From Streptomyces xanthii (lineage in GTDB: Bacteria; Actinomycetota; Actinomycetes; Streptomycetales; Streptomycetaceae), in NCBI RefSeq assembly GCF_014621695.1, contig NZ_CP061281.1:248001-312000 (forward strand): DNA of 64,000 nucleotides. Direction: 5' to 3'. Below the pieces are notes generated by a model. It had not been told where the DNA came from and searched no databases. It saw only the letters and a program-made list of their open reading frames with translations. Positions 7,573 to 16,780 of the stretch are shown here, in pieces. Numbering within the stretch: the stretch's first letter is position 1; each line of letters starts with the position of its first letter. The position numbers and the translations under genes are program-made.

Positions 7573-8901
7573 ATGCAGAGATCGCGATGGGTCGGTGCCG
7601 GTGTCCTCGCCTCGGCGCTGGTCCTCACCAGCTGTTCGTCCGGGCCCGCGGGAGTGGACGCCAAGCAGAACAAGAAGGCCACCCTGGAGCTCTGGACGCG
7701 GACGACGCCCGGCGGGCCCGGCGAGCAGGGCGCGGTCAAGCTCGCCGCCGCCTTCCAGAAGGCCACGGGCTACAAGGTCAAGGTCACGGCCATCTTCGAC
7801 GACTTCGAGACCAAGCTGCAGCAGCGGGCGGCCCAGAAGAAGCTCCCCGACATCGTCATGAACGACGTGACGCAGCTCGGCGCCATGCACAGTCAGGGAC
7901 TGCTGCGGGAGATCGACCTCGACAAGATCGAGGACAGCAAGGAGATCATCGGCCAGGGCCTGGACTCCGGGAAGAGCGTGGACGGCAAGCAGTACGGACT
8001 GCCGTACTCGGCGCAGGCGTCCGCGCTGCTGATCCGCAAGGACTGGCGCCAGAAGCTGAAGCTCGACGTCCCCGAGACCTGGGACGACTTCGCCGCCATG
8101 GCCAAGGCGTTCACCACCCGGGACCCCGACGGCGACGGCAAGAAGAACACGTCCGGGCTAGCCGCCCCGCTGTCCACCAAGCGCGGGTACGCCTCCTGGT
8201 ACTTCTCCAACTTCCTGTGGGCCGCGGGCGGTGACTTCATCACCGAGGCGGGCAAGGGCACGTACAAGCCCGCGATGACCAGCAAGGCCTCGGCCGAGGC
8301 GGTGCAGTGGTTCCGCGACCTGGGCTGCAAGGACAAGGCCGTCCAGCCCGGCGCCGTGACCATGGACACCCCGCCGACGAACGAGACGTTCGAGTCCGGC
8401 AAGACCGGCATGTTCGTCGTCGGCCCCTACCTGCTGCCCCGCTTCGACGAGACGCTCGGCAAGGACAAGTACGAGGTCGTGCCGATGCCCAAGGGGCCCA
8501 AGGACTCCACGGTCCTCGCCGAAGGCGGATCCGTCTACCTGATGGCGGGCTCCGACAACCGCGCCGGCCAGGACGCGTTCGCCTCCTTCGCGGTCTCGGC
8601 CGAGGGGCAGAAGACGGGCATGGAGGGCGACACCGCCTACACCGTGCAGCTCCCCGTCAACAAGTCCGTCGACATCTCCCAGGTCCGCCCCGACCCCCGC
8701 TGGAAGACGTACGCGCAGGTGTACCAGGACTCCGGCCGGTACGCGCCGTCCATCCCGAACTGGACGCCGGTGCGCCAGGCGACCGCCGACACCCTGAACG
8801 CCCTCATGGCCGACTGCGGCCTGGACACCGGGACCAAGCTCCGTGAGCTCGACAAGCAGCTCGCCGGCATCCTCGAGGAGCAGGGGATCTCCGCGTCATG
8901 A
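7573..8901 (+). CDS. sugar ABC transporter substrate-binding lipoprotein
   Basis: A 442-residue extracytoplasmic solute-binding protein (family 1). The signal peptide ends in the lipobox LVLTSC, so Cys21 would be lipidated. The mature part begins with the family-typical ATLELWTRTTPGGPGEQGAVKLAAAF-like opening (cited here only as a pattern) and includes the LPDIVMNDV and GLPYSAQ blocks. It captures an oligosaccharide outside the membrane and hands it to the two permeases that follow with 4-bp overlaps. ATG 7573 follows CGGGAG. No ATPase gene is present; Streptomyces sugar importers commonly share the MsiK ATPase, which is assumed here. Confidence 0.92.
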   Translation: MQRSRWVGAGVLASALVLTSCSSGPAGVDAKQNKKATLELWTRTTPGGPGEQGAVKLAAAFQKATGYKVKVTAIFDDFETKLQQRAAQKKLPDIVMNDVTQLGAMHSQGLLREIDLDKIEDSKEIIGQGLDSGKSVDGKQYGLPYSAQASALLIRKDWRQKLKLDVPETWDDFAAMAKAFTTRDPDGDGKKNTSGLAAPLSTKRGYASWYFSNFLWAAGGDFITEAGKGTYKPAMTSKASAEAVQWFRDLGCKDKAVQPGAVTMDTPPTNETFESGKTGMFVVGPYLLPRFDETLGKDKYEVVPMPKGPKDSTVLAEGGSVYLMAGSDNRAGQDAFASFAVSAEGQKTGMEGDTAYTVQLPVNKSVDISQVRPDPRWKTYAQVYQDSGRYAPSIPNWTPVRQATADTLNALMADCGLDTGTKLRELDKQLAGILEEQGISAS

Positions 8902-9878
8902 GCCTCGACCAGGCCGAGCCGGCGGCCTCCACGGCTGCCGCGCCCGGTGTGCCCGGTACGCACAAGGAAGGCCGCAGAGGCGGCGCTTCCACCGGCCGCC
9001 GGGCGCGCGACCGCAGGTCCGGCCAGTGGTGGACGCCCTGGCTCTTCCTGGCCCCCGCGCTGATCCTCTTCCTGTACTTCAAGTTCATCCCCATGGCGAA
9101 CGCGCTGACCATGTCCTTCCAGGACGTCCGGCCGTACCTGGGGAACAGATGGGTCGGCACCGACAACTACGCCACGGTGCTCGAGTCCGCCGGATTCCGT
9201 GAGGCCGCCTGGCACACGGTCGTCCTGGCCGCCGGACAGACGGCCGGCTCGATGGCGCTGGGCCTCGTCCTCGCCCTGCTGATGGAGGGGCAGAGCCGCC
9301 GGCTCGGGTTCGTGCGCTCCGCGGCGTTCCTCCCGGTGGTGGTGCCGATCGCGGTCGTCGCCGAACTGTGGCGGATCATGTACCACCCGACCGGGGACGG
9401 CATGCTCAACTCCCTGCTCGGTCTGGTGGGTTGGGGCCCGTCCGGCTTCATCAACGATCCGGACACCTCGATGGCTTCGATCATGCTCACCGGGATCTGG
9501 CGCGGCGCCCCCTACGACATGATGATCATCCTCGCGGGTCTGACGAGTGTGGACCGCGGCCTGTACGAGGCGGCGAAGGTCGACGGGGCGTCCCGGTGGC
9601 AGCGGGTGTGGCACGTGACCGTGCCCGGTCTGCGGTCGGTGTTCTCGATCCTGTTCATCCTCGCCGCGATCCGCGGACTGCGGGTGTTCACCGAGGTGTT
9701 CCTGCTCACCAACGGTGGCCCGGACGGCTCCACCGAGGTCGTCATGACCCTCATCTACAAGCTCGGACTCGAGCAGAACCGGCTCGGCGTCGGAGCGGCG
9801 GGCGCCGTGCTGCTGTTCGTCGCGACGCTGATCCTGACCGTCGTCGTCCAACTGCTGCGGCGCAGGGAGAGCAAGTGA
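8898..9878 (+). CDS. sugar ABC transporter permease 1
   Basis: A 326-residue inner-membrane permease of the MalF type with six membrane segments after a hydrophilic ~45-residue N-terminus. The ATPase-contact EAA loop is visible as YEAAKVDGASRWQRVWH near residue 220. The ATG overlaps the stop of the binding-protein gene (ATGA) and its own stop overlaps the GTG of permease 2, giving a tightly coupled operon. Confidence 0.93.
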   Translation: MSLDQAEPAASTAAAPGVPGTHKEGRRGGASTGRRARDRRSGQWWTPWLFLAPALILFLYFKFIPMANALTMSFQDVRPYLGNRWVGTDNYATVLESAGFREAAWHTVVLAAGQTAGSMALGLVLALLMEGQSRRLGFVRSAAFLPVVVPIAVVAELWRIMYHPTGDGMLNSLLGLVGWGPSGFINDPDTSMASIMLTGIWRGAPYDMMIILAGLTSVDRGLYEAAKVDGASRWQRVWHVTVPGLRSVFSILFILAAIRGLRVFTEVFLLTNGGPDGSTEVVMTLIYKLGLEQNRLGVGAAGAVLLFVATLILTVVVQLLRRRESK

Positions 9879-10741
9879 GTGCGCACACCGAGACCGCGCT
9901 GGGCCTCACCGAGAGCCGCAGCGCCGGCGGACGGGTCCTCAAGGCCGTCGTCCACCTCCTGGTCCTCGTCGTCTTCGCCGGGCCGCTGCTCGCGCTGCTC
10001 GTCAGCGCGTTCGGCCACGTCAAGGACCCGACCCAGCTGAGCGTCGTCCCCTCCGGGCTCACGCTCGACAACTTCCGGATCGCCTTCGACCAGGGGGTGC
10101 TCGCCTACCTGCTGAACTCGTTCCTCGTGGTCGGCTTCGGCCTGCTGCTCCAGGTCGCGGTGTCCGTCCTGGCCGGGTACGCGCTGGCCCGCAAGAAGTT
10201 CCCCGGCATGGCGCTGGTCCTCGTCGCCATCCTGGCGACGCTGATGCTGCCCGAGGAGATCCTCGCGCTGCCCCTGTCCCTGATCCTGTCCGACCTTCCG
10301 GTCGTCCACTTCAACCTCGTCGGCACCCTGGCCGGGATGATCGTGCCCCTGGGCGCCTGGGGTTTCTCCATCCTGGTGATGACCGAGTTCATGAAGGACG
10401 TGCCCCGCGAGCTCGAGGAGGCCGCGCGCATCGACGGCGCCGGCGACCTGCGGATCTTCGCCCAGATCATCCTGCCGATGTGCAAGCCCGCGCTGGGCGT
10501 CATCGGGGTGTTCGGCTTCACCATGATCTGGGACCAGTACCTGCTGCCGCTGCTGGTCTCCACCGACTCCTCCTCGTACACGCTGCCGCTCGCGCTGCGC
10601 ACCCTGCGGATCGATCCCGCGGTCACGCCCGGAGTCGTCATGGCGGCCTCGCTGCTCGCCCTGCTGCCCTCCGTGATCGTCTTCCTGTTCTTCCAGCGCT
10701 CCTTCGTGAGCGGCCTGTCCTCCGGCGCCCTGAAGGGCTGA
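9875..10741 (+). CDS. sugar ABC transporter permease 2
   Basis: A 288-residue MalG-type permease with six membrane segments. The EAA motif reads LEEAARIDGAGDLRIFAQI. The start is GTG 9875, overlapping the previous stop by four bases. It ends 53 bp before the glycosidase start. Together with the preceding two genes it forms the importer of the polysaccharide-use locus. Confidence 0.93.
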   Translation: MSAHTETALGLTESRSAGGRVLKAVVHLLVLVVFAGPLLALLVSAFGHVKDPTQLSVVPSGLTLDNFRIAFDQGVLAYLLNSFLVVGFGLLLQVAVSVLAGYALARKKFPGMALVLVAILATLMLPEEILALPLSLILSDLPVVHFNLVGTLAGMIVPLGAWGFSILVMTEFMKDVPRELEEAARIDGAGDLRIFAQIILPMCKPALGVIGVFGFTMIWDQYLLPLLVSTDSSSYTLPLALRTLRIDPAVTPGVVMAASLLALLPSVIVFLFFQRSFVSGLSSGALKG

Positions 10742-10794
10742 CCCCCTCCGGTTCCGCGCCCGCCCCGCCCGTGTACGAGAAGGAACGATGCCCC

Positions 10795-12120
10795 GTGCCG
10801 TCCGCCGCCGCACACCCCTCCGCTCCCCCAACTCCCGAAGGAGCTCCGGATCCCGGCTGGTTCACCACCGCCCGGTTCGGCATGTTCGTCCACTGGGGCC
10901 TGTACTCCCTCGCCGCACGGCACGAGTGGGTCAAGAACCGGGAGCGGCTGACCGACGAGCAGTACCAGGTCTACTTCGACCACTTCGACCCCGACCGCTA
11001 CGACCCCGTCCGGTGGGCGAGGACCGCCAAGGCCGCCGGCATGCGCTATGTCGTCCTCACCACCAAGCACCACGACGGCTTCTGCCTGTGGGACAGCGCC
11101 CTGACCGACTACAAGGTCACCAACACCCCGCACGGCCGCGACCTCGTCGGCCCGTTCGTCGAGGCGTGCCGCGCCGAAGGGCTCCAGGTCGGGCTCTACC
11201 ACTCCCTGATCGACTGGCACCACCCGTCCTTCCCCGTCGACGGCACCCATCCGCAGCGCGACGACGAGGAGTTCAAGGCCGCCCACGCCGACCGGGACAT
11301 CCGTGACTACCAGCGCTACCTCCACGGGCAGGTCCGCGAGCTGCTGACCTCGTTCGGGCGGATCGACTACCTGTTCTTCGACTTCTCCTACGCCGGACGC
11401 ACCTGGTGGGGCGGCAAGGGCCCCGACGACTGGGACTCCCCGAAGCTCCTGGAGACGGTCCGCGCACTCCAGCCGCACGTGCTCGTCAACGACCGGACCG
11501 GCCTGCCCGGCGACTTCGTCACCCCCGAGCAGTACCAGCCGTCCGGCCCGATGACCGAGAACGGCCGGCCCGTGGTCTGGGAGGCCTGTCAGACGCTGAA
11601 CGGCAGTTGGGGCTACGACCGCGACAACCTCGACCGCAAGAGCGCGGACCTGCTGATCCGCATGCTCGTCGACGGGGTGTCGAAGGGCGGCAACCTGCTG
11701 CTCAACGTGGGCCCCACCGGCCGCGGCGACCTCGACGCCCGCGACACCGAGGTCCTGGGCGACATCGGCCGGTGGATGGATCTGCACGAGCGCTCGGTCC
11801 GCGGCTGCGGCCCATCCGCATACACCGCCCCCGCCGAATGCCGCTACACCCAGCGCGGCGACCGTCTCTACGTCCATCTGTTCGCCTGGCCGCTGCGCCA
11901 CCTGCACCTGCCGGGCCTGGCCGGCCGGGTGCGCTACGCCCAACTGCTCAACGACGCCTCCGAGATCGTCCCGGTCCACATCGAGCCGGACCGGCCCGCG
12001 GTCAACACCGAGATGGGCGGACAGCCCGCCGGAACGCTCACGCTCCAGATCCCCGTACGCCGCCCCGACACCCCCGTCCCCGTCATCGAACTGTTCCTGG
12101 ACGGCACCGCAGACGCCTGA
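10795..12120 (+). CDS. GH29 alpha-L-fucosidase-family glycosidase
   Basis: A 441-residue protein matching glycoside hydrolase family 29, whose members remove alpha-L-fucose (some act on related sugars). Visible family blocks are RFGMFVHWGLYS, the TKHHDGFCLWDS motif, and DYLFFDF, in which Asp196 is the likely nucleophile. No signal peptide is seen, so it acts inside the cell on imported oligosaccharides. GTG 10795 sits 11 bases after AAGGAA; another in-frame GTG is at 10771, while the ATG at 10788 is in a different frame. Co-direction with the ABC genes and the two lyases suggests a fucose- or uronate-containing glycan. Confidence 0.85.
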   Translation: MPSAAAHPSAPPTPEGAPDPGWFTTARFGMFVHWGLYSLAARHEWVKNRERLTDEQYQVYFDHFDPDRYDPVRWARTAKAAGMRYVVLTTKHHDGFCLWDSALTDYKVTNTPHGRDLVGPFVEACRAEGLQVGLYHSLIDWHHPSFPVDGTHPQRDDEEFKAAHADRDIRDYQRYLHGQVRELLTSFGRIDYLFFDFSYAGRTWWGGKGPDDWDSPKLLETVRALQPHVLVNDRTGLPGDFVTPEQYQPSGPMTENGRPVVWEACQTLNGSWGYDRDNLDRKSADLLIRMLVDGVSKGGNLLLNVGPTGRGDLDARDTEVLGDIGRWMDLHERSVRGCGPSAYTAPAECRYTQRGDRLYVHLFAWPLRHLHLPGLAGRVRYAQLLNDASEIVPVHIEPDRPAVNTEMGGQPAGTLTLQIPVRRPDTPVPVIELFLDGTADA

Positions 12121-12168
12121 CCCCGTACCCCGTCCCCCTCAGACCGCCCGCACCCTCACGGAGGCACC

Positions 12169-13596
12169 ATGCAGCGCCGCACCTTCCTCATGAGCACCGC
12201 GGCAGCGGTGGCACTCGCCGCCACCGGCGCCCTGCCGACCGCGAGTGCCCTCCCGGCCCGCGCGACGGTCCACACCCTGGACGAGCTCCGCGCGGCGATC
12301 GACCGGGCGCGGCCGGGCGACCGGATCGTCGTCGCCGACGGCACCTACACCGTCCCTGCCGGCAGCCCCCTCCTCGTACGGAGCAAGCGCGGCACCGAGA
12401 GCGCGCCCGTGACCGTCGCCGCCGAGACCCGCGGGGGCGTCGTCCTCCAGGGCGAACAGAGCTTCGTCTTCGAGGCCTCCCACCACATCACCGTCAGCGG
12501 GTTCGCGTTCCGGCAGAGCACCACCCTGGACGTCCCGCCGGACTGCTCCCACATCAGACTCACGCGCAACGACTTCCAGCTGGCCGACATCGAGGGCCTG
12601 CACTGGGTGATGGTCCGCGCGGACGACAGCACGGTCGACCGCAACCACTTCCACGGCAAGAGCACGCTCGGGATCTACCTCGGGGTGGAGGGCGCGGGCA
12701 CGGACGAGATGGCCGAGCGCGTCCACATCCACCACAACCACTTCGCCGACCACACCTTCGGCGGGTCCAACGGCGGCGAACCCATCCGCCTCGGCGTCAG
12801 CCCCCGCGCCCTGTCCAGCGCCCACGCCCTCGTCGAGCACAACCTCTTCGAAGGCTGCGACGGCGACCCGGAGGCCATCTCCGTGAAGAGCTCCGACAAC
12901 GTCATCCGGCACAACACGATCCGCGACAGCCTCGGCGGCATCGTCCTGCGCCACGGCAACCGCAATCGAGTGGACGCCAACCACCTCGTCGACGGCACCG
13001 AAGGCATCCGGATCTACGGCAACGACCACGTGATCGTCAACAACCACCTCTCGGGCCTGTCGGGGCGCGCCCTGGTGATCGGCAGCGGTTCGGAGCGCGA
13101 CCACCTGCCCGGCGAATCGCCCGACGCGCGGCGCGGCAACGACGCCCCCGATCGGGTCCTCATCGCCCACAACACCCTGGTGAACAACGCCGGCACAGTG
13201 TCCGGCGAGAGCCAGCGCCCGCACGAGCCGCGCGATGTCACCGTCGCCGACAACCTCTTCGTCGCGGACACCGGCCAGTTGGTCGCGATGGCCGCCACCG
13301 TGCGTTTCACCTGGTCGGGCAACATCCTGTGGGGCGCCGCCGCCGACGGCGACATGCCCGCCACGGGCGGCGAACGGACCGACCCGCGCCTGGTGACGGA
13401 CGCGTACGGGATCGCCCGCCCGGCCGCCGACAGCCCGGCGATCGACGCCGGCACGCTCCGCCGTCCGCCCGTCACCCACGACATCGACGGTCAGCCGCGC
13501 GGCCGGCTCCGCGACGTGGGCGCGCACGAGTACTCCTCGCGCAGGCCGGGGCGCGGCCCCCTGACGCCTGCCGACGTCGGCCCCGATGCCCCCTGA
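12169..13596 (+). CDS. secreted PL6 polysaccharide lyase (copy 1)
   Basis: A 475-residue exported right-handed beta-helix protein of polysaccharide lyase family 6, which contains alginate lyases and chondroitinase B. The Tat-type signal begins MQRRTFL. Family blocks are NGGEPIRLG, GDPEAISVKSSDN and IVLRHGNR. The catalytic pair is Lys240 and Arg261, 21 residues apart, as in known PL6 enzymes. Five and seven residues before the Lys lie Glu and Asp, the usual calcium-binding positions. It would cleave uronate-containing polysaccharide outside the cell by beta-elimination. The ATG follows GGAGG. A second copy follows after 63 bp. Confidence 0.9.
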   Translation: MQRRTFLMSTAAAVALAATGALPTASALPARATVHTLDELRAAIDRARPGDRIVVADGTYTVPAGSPLLVRSKRGTESAPVTVAAETRGGVVLQGEQSFVFEASHHITVSGFAFRQSTTLDVPPDCSHIRLTRNDFQLADIEGLHWVMVRADDSTVDRNHFHGKSTLGIYLGVEGAGTDEMAERVHIHHNHFADHTFGGSNGGEPIRLGVSPRALSSAHALVEHNLFEGCDGDPEAISVKSSDNVIRHNTIRDSLGGIVLRHGNRNRVDANHLVDGTEGIRIYGNDHVIVNNHLSGLSGRALVIGSGSERDHLPGESPDARRGNDAPDRVLIAHNTLVNNAGTVSGESQRPHEPRDVTVADNLFVADTGQLVAMAATVRFTWSGNILWGAAADGDMPATGGERTDPRLVTDAYGIARPAADSPAIDAGTLRRPPVTHDIDGQPRGRLRDVGAHEYSSRRPGRGPLTPADVGPDAP

Positions 13597-13659
13597 ACCA
13601 CTCCTGTCCTCTCGACTCCCGTCCCCGAGCTCCTGTCCCCCACCCATGAAGGAGGCACC

Positions 13660-15087
13660 ATGCAACGACGCACGTTCCTCAGAACCGCCACCGTGGCCGC
13701 ACTCGCCACCGTCCCCGTCGGCACCGCGCTGACCACCAGCGCGTCGGCGGCCGACATCCCGGTCTCGTCGCTGACCGCGCTGCAGAACGCGATCAACAGC
13801 GCGGCGCCCGGGGACCGGATCGTCGTCGCCGACGGCACCTACACGGTCCCGTCCGGGGGCGCCCTCACCATCTCCGGCAAGCACGGGACGAGCAGCGCAC
13901 CGATCACCATCGTGTCCCAGAGCCGCGGCGGCGCCGTGCTCAAGGGCGAGCGCGGTTTCGTCCTGAGCAACTCCAGTCACATCACCCTCAGCGGCTTCGC
14001 CTTCCGGCAGAGCACCACCCTCGAACTGCCGGCCAGCTGCTCGTCGATCCGGCTGACCCGCAACGACTTCCAGTTCGCCGACACCGGGGACCCCTACTGG
14101 GTCGTCGTACGGTCGAACGACTCGAAGATCGACCGGAACCATTTCCACGACAAGACCACCGCGGGCATCTTCCTCGTCGTGGACGGCCCCGGCTCCACGG
14201 ACATGGCCCAGAACCTGCACATCCTGCGGAACCACTTCTCCGACCACAGCTTCGGCGGGTCCAACGGCGGCGAGCCCATCCGCCTCGGCGTCAGCGGGCG
14301 CGCCCTGTCCAGCGCCAACGCCCTCGTCGAGTACAACCTCTTCGAGCGCTGCAACGGCGACCCCGAAGCCATCTCCGTGAAGTCCTCGGACAACACCGTC
14401 CGGTACAACACCGTCCGCGACAGCCTCGGCGGCATCGTCCTGCGCCACGGCAACCGCTCCACCGTCCAGAGCAATCATCTGATCGGCGGCGAGGAAGGCA
14501 TCCGTGTCTACGGCAACGACCACAAGATCCTCAACAACTACGTCAGCGGGCTGTCCGGCCGTGCCCTGGTCATCGGCAGCGGCACCACGCGCGACCACCA
14601 CGACGGCGAGACGGAGGACGAGCGACGCGGCAACGACGCCTGCGACCGCGCCCTCATCGCCCACAACTCCCTGATCGGCAACAACGAGACGCTCTCGGGA
14701 GAGACCCGGACGTACGAGCCGCGGGACGTCGTCGTCGCCGACAACCTGCTCGTCGGCGACGCGGGCAGCCTCGTCGCCATGGGCGCCACCACCGGCTTCA
14801 CCTGGCAGAGCAACCTGCTGTGGGGCGCGGCCTCCGACGGCAACATCCCCGCCGGCGGCTTCACCCGGGCCGACCCGCGCCTCGCCCAGGGCGCCGACGG
14901 GGTCATGCGCCTGACCTCGGCCAGCCCGGCGATCGGCGCCGCCACCCTCGCCGGTACGCCCGTCACCGACGACGTCGACGGGGACCCGCGCGGCAGCGTC
15001 CGGGACATCGGCGCCGACGAGTACTCCACGGCGCCCGCGCTGCGTCACCCGCTCACGACATCGGACGTGGGGCCGAACGCCCCCTGA
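13660..15087 (+). CDS. secreted PL6 polysaccharide lyase (copy 2)
   Basis: A tandem paralogue of the preceding gene with exactly the same length (475 residues). It shares the MQRRTFL Tat signal and long identical stretches such as RIVVADGTYTVP, FRQSTTL, FGGSNGGEPIRLGVS and PEAISVKSSDN. The catalytic pair is Lys241 and Arg262. The ATG follows GAAGGAGG. Differences cluster in loops (for example residues ~150-185 and the C-terminal third), so the two may differ in substrate register or in endo versus exo action. The operon is followed by a terminator at 15118. Confidence 0.9.
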   Translation: MQRRTFLRTATVAALATVPVGTALTTSASAADIPVSSLTALQNAINSAAPGDRIVVADGTYTVPSGGALTISGKHGTSSAPITIVSQSRGGAVLKGERGFVLSNSSHITLSGFAFRQSTTLELPASCSSIRLTRNDFQFADTGDPYWVVVRSNDSKIDRNHFHDKTTAGIFLVVDGPGSTDMAQNLHILRNHFSDHSFGGSNGGEPIRLGVSGRALSSANALVEYNLFERCNGDPEAISVKSSDNTVRYNTVRDSLGGIVLRHGNRSTVQSNHLIGGEEGIRVYGNDHKILNNYVSGLSGRALVIGSGTTRDHHDGETEDERRGNDACDRALIAHNSLIGNNETLSGETRTYEPRDVVVADNLLVGDAGSLVAMGATTGFTWQSNLLWGAASDGNIPAGGFTRADPRLAQGADGVMRLTSASPAIGAATLAGTPVTDDVDGDPRGSVRDIGADEYSTAPALRHPLTTSDVGPNAP

Positions 15088-15117
15088 CCGAACCCGGGTC
15101 GGTCACCCGCGACCCCC

Positions 15118-15149
15118 TGAAGCGGCCGTCTGTGGGGGCGGCCGCTTCA
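15118..15149 (+). terminator. hairpin terminator after the PL6 pair
   Basis: Perfect 11-bp arms TGAAGCGGCCG and CGGCCGCTTCA with a 10-nt loop, 30 bp past the stop of lyase copy 2. It separates the lyases from the isomerase gene, or partly attenuates read-through into it. Confidence 0.7.
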
Positions 15150-15195
15150 CCCCACCCGCGCCACCGCACGAGGAAGACAGAAGGAAGGCAGTGCC

Positions 15196-16017
15196 ATGAC
15201 CGGGACCAACAGCCGAGTCGGCGGGACAGCCCCCGTCCCGGACGCGGGGCGCACCCGGTTGGGTCTCTGCTCGGTCACCTTCCGCCGGCTGCCCGCGCTC
15301 GAGGTCGCGCGGTACGCCGTCCACGCGGGCCTCGAGGTCATCGAGTGGGGCGCGGACGTGCACGCCCCCGCCGACGACCCGAGCACCGTCCGCGCGGTCC
15401 GGGAGATCTCCGACCGCTACGGGCTGATGTGCTGTTCCTACGGTTCCTACTTCCGCGCCTGCCCGGGGGAAGCCGCCGGATTTCCCGCCGTCGCCCGCGC
15501 CGCGGCGCTGCTCGGAGCGCGGCGGATCCGCGTCTGGGCGGGCGGCACCGGATCCGGGTACGTCCTGCCCGACGAGCGGCACGGGACGGTACGCCGCCTG
15601 CGGGAGGCTGCCCGGATCGCCGCGGACCACGGCCTCACGCTCGCGACCGAGTTCCACGGCAACACCCTCACCGACACGGTCGACTCCACCCTCCGGCTGC
15701 TGGACGAGGTGGACGCGGACAATTTCCACACGTACTGGCAGCCGCCCCAAGACGTTCCCGACGAGGAGGCACTGGCGGGGCTCGCCCGGCTCGGCGACCG
15801 GGTCGCCGCCGTCCACGCGTTCTCCTGGTGGCCGGGCAACACGAGACGCCCCTTGGCGGAGCGCGCGGGGTTGTGGACCGCCGCTCTCGGCCTTCTGGAC
15901 GGCCGGGGCCTGGACGCGCTCCTGGAGTTCGTCCCCGGCGACGACCCCGAGATCCTGGCCCGCGAGGCATCCACCCTGAGACAGTCGGCCGGTCAATCCC
16001 TCACACGGCATCCATAG
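15196..16017 (+). CDS. TIM-barrel sugar phosphate isomerase/epimerase family protein
   Basis: A 273-residue xylose-isomerase-like TIM-barrel (AP endonuclease 2 family). Metal-ligand-type residues are visible in VIEWGADVHAP, LATEFHGNT, FHTYWQPP, AVHAFSW and LLEFVPGDD. Members isomerise or epimerise sugars, or act as inositol-type dehydratases. The ATG follows AAGGAAGG. Its place after the lyases suggests it converts a released monosaccharide. The first ~20 residues are poorly conserved and the exact reaction is unknown. Confidence 0.75.
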   Translation: MTGTNSRVGGTAPVPDAGRTRLGLCSVTFRRLPALEVARYAVHAGLEVIEWGADVHAPADDPSTVRAVREISDRYGLMCCSYGSYFRACPGEAAGFPAVARAAALLGARRIRVWAGGTGSGYVLPDERHGTVRRLREAARIAADHGLTLATEFHGNTLTDTVDSTLRLLDEVDADNFHTYWQPPQDVPDEEALAGLARLGDRVAAVHAFSWWPGNTRRPLAERAGLWTAALGLLDGRGLDALLEFVPGDDPEILAREASTLRQSAGQSLTRHP

Positions 16018-16024
16018 TTGACCT

Positions 16025-16049
16025 CCTCTCCTCTCCTCTCCTCTCCTCT
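16025..16049. repeat. pentanucleotide microsatellite (CCTCT)5
   Basis: Five perfect CCTCT units, extended by partial units on both sides, lie in the 49-bp gap before the esterase gene. On the minus strand this is a purine-rich GAGAGG run. It pushes the next gene away from a normal ribosome-binding site and could change length by slippage. Confidence 0.9.
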
Positions 16050-16066
16050 CTCCCCGGACGGCAGCC

Positions 16067-16720
16067 ATGCACACGCACCTCACGAACGACGACACACTCC
16101 TGTTCATCGGTGACTCCATCACCGACGCGGGTCGCGACCGCGCGGACGCCGCCTCCCTCGGCAACGGCTATGTCAGCGAGATCGCCCAGTCGCTGAGGGA
16201 GGGCAGGGAGAGCGGCCCAGGGCCCCGGATCGTCAACCGGGGGATCAACGGCCATCGCGTGTACGACCTCGAAGCCCGCTGGACGACGGACGTCCTCGAC
16301 GAGGAACCCACCGTGGTCACCGTCAAGATCGGCATCAACGACACCTGGCGACGCTACGACCAGGGCGTGCTGAGCCCCGTCACCGAGTTCCAGGCGTGCC
16401 TGGACCGCCTGCTGGCCGTCACCGCGCAGCGGCTCACTCCCCGGCTGGTCGTCATCACCCCGTTCCTCCTCCCGGTGGAGCCGGGGCAGGAAGCGTGGTT
16501 CGAGGACCTGGGGCCGCGCATCGAGGCCGTGTTGCGGGCTGCCACGCGCCACGGAGCGCAGGTGGTGCGCGCCGATCTCGTCCTGCAACGCGCCGCCCAC
16601 GACCACCGCGCGGCGGACCTTGCCGGGGACGGCGTCCACCCGACCCCGCTGGGGCACCGGCTCATCGCCGACGCCTGGTTGTCCACGGTCGGAGCCGAGT
16701 CGGACCCCAGGGCGCAGTAG
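16067..16720 (+). CDS. SGNH/GDSL hydrolase
   Basis: A 217-residue esterase of the SGNH fold. Block I is FIGDSITDAG (nucleophile Ser), block II is the NRGINGHR Gly, block III is GINDTW (Asn) and block V is DGVHPTPLGH (Asp and His). No signal peptide is seen. Many family members in polysaccharide loci remove acetyl groups from sugars, which fits the adjoining lyases and glycosidase. The ribosome-binding site is weak (GGACGG) and sits next to the CCTCT repeat. Confidence 0.85.
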   Translation: MHTHLTNDDTLLFIGDSITDAGRDRADAASLGNGYVSEIAQSLREGRESGPGPRIVNRGINGHRVYDLEARWTTDVLDEEPTVVTVKIGINDTWRRYDQGVLSPVTEFQACLDRLLAVTAQRLTPRLVVITPFLLPVEPGQEAWFEDLGPRIEAVLRAATRHGAQVVRADLVLQRAAHDHRAADLAGDGVHPTPLGHRLIADAWLSTVGAESDPRAQ

Positions 16721-16780
16721 CCTGCCCGTCACTCGCACCGTTCGTGTGTGACTCGCGAGGCCGGTGATCGTTTGCAGGTC

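Noticed and set aside
10788..10790. ATG at 10788 as start of the GH29 gene.
   Set aside because: It is in a different reading frame; the GH29 frame uses GTG 10795 or 10771.
12139..15048. Very long open frame (969 codons) on the minus strand opposite both PL6 genes.
   Set aside because: Composition is Val/Ala/Gly/Asp-rich with internal duplication mirroring the sense genes, typical of antisense frames kept open by high third-position GC. The plus strand shows signals, catalytic motifs and ribosome-binding sites.
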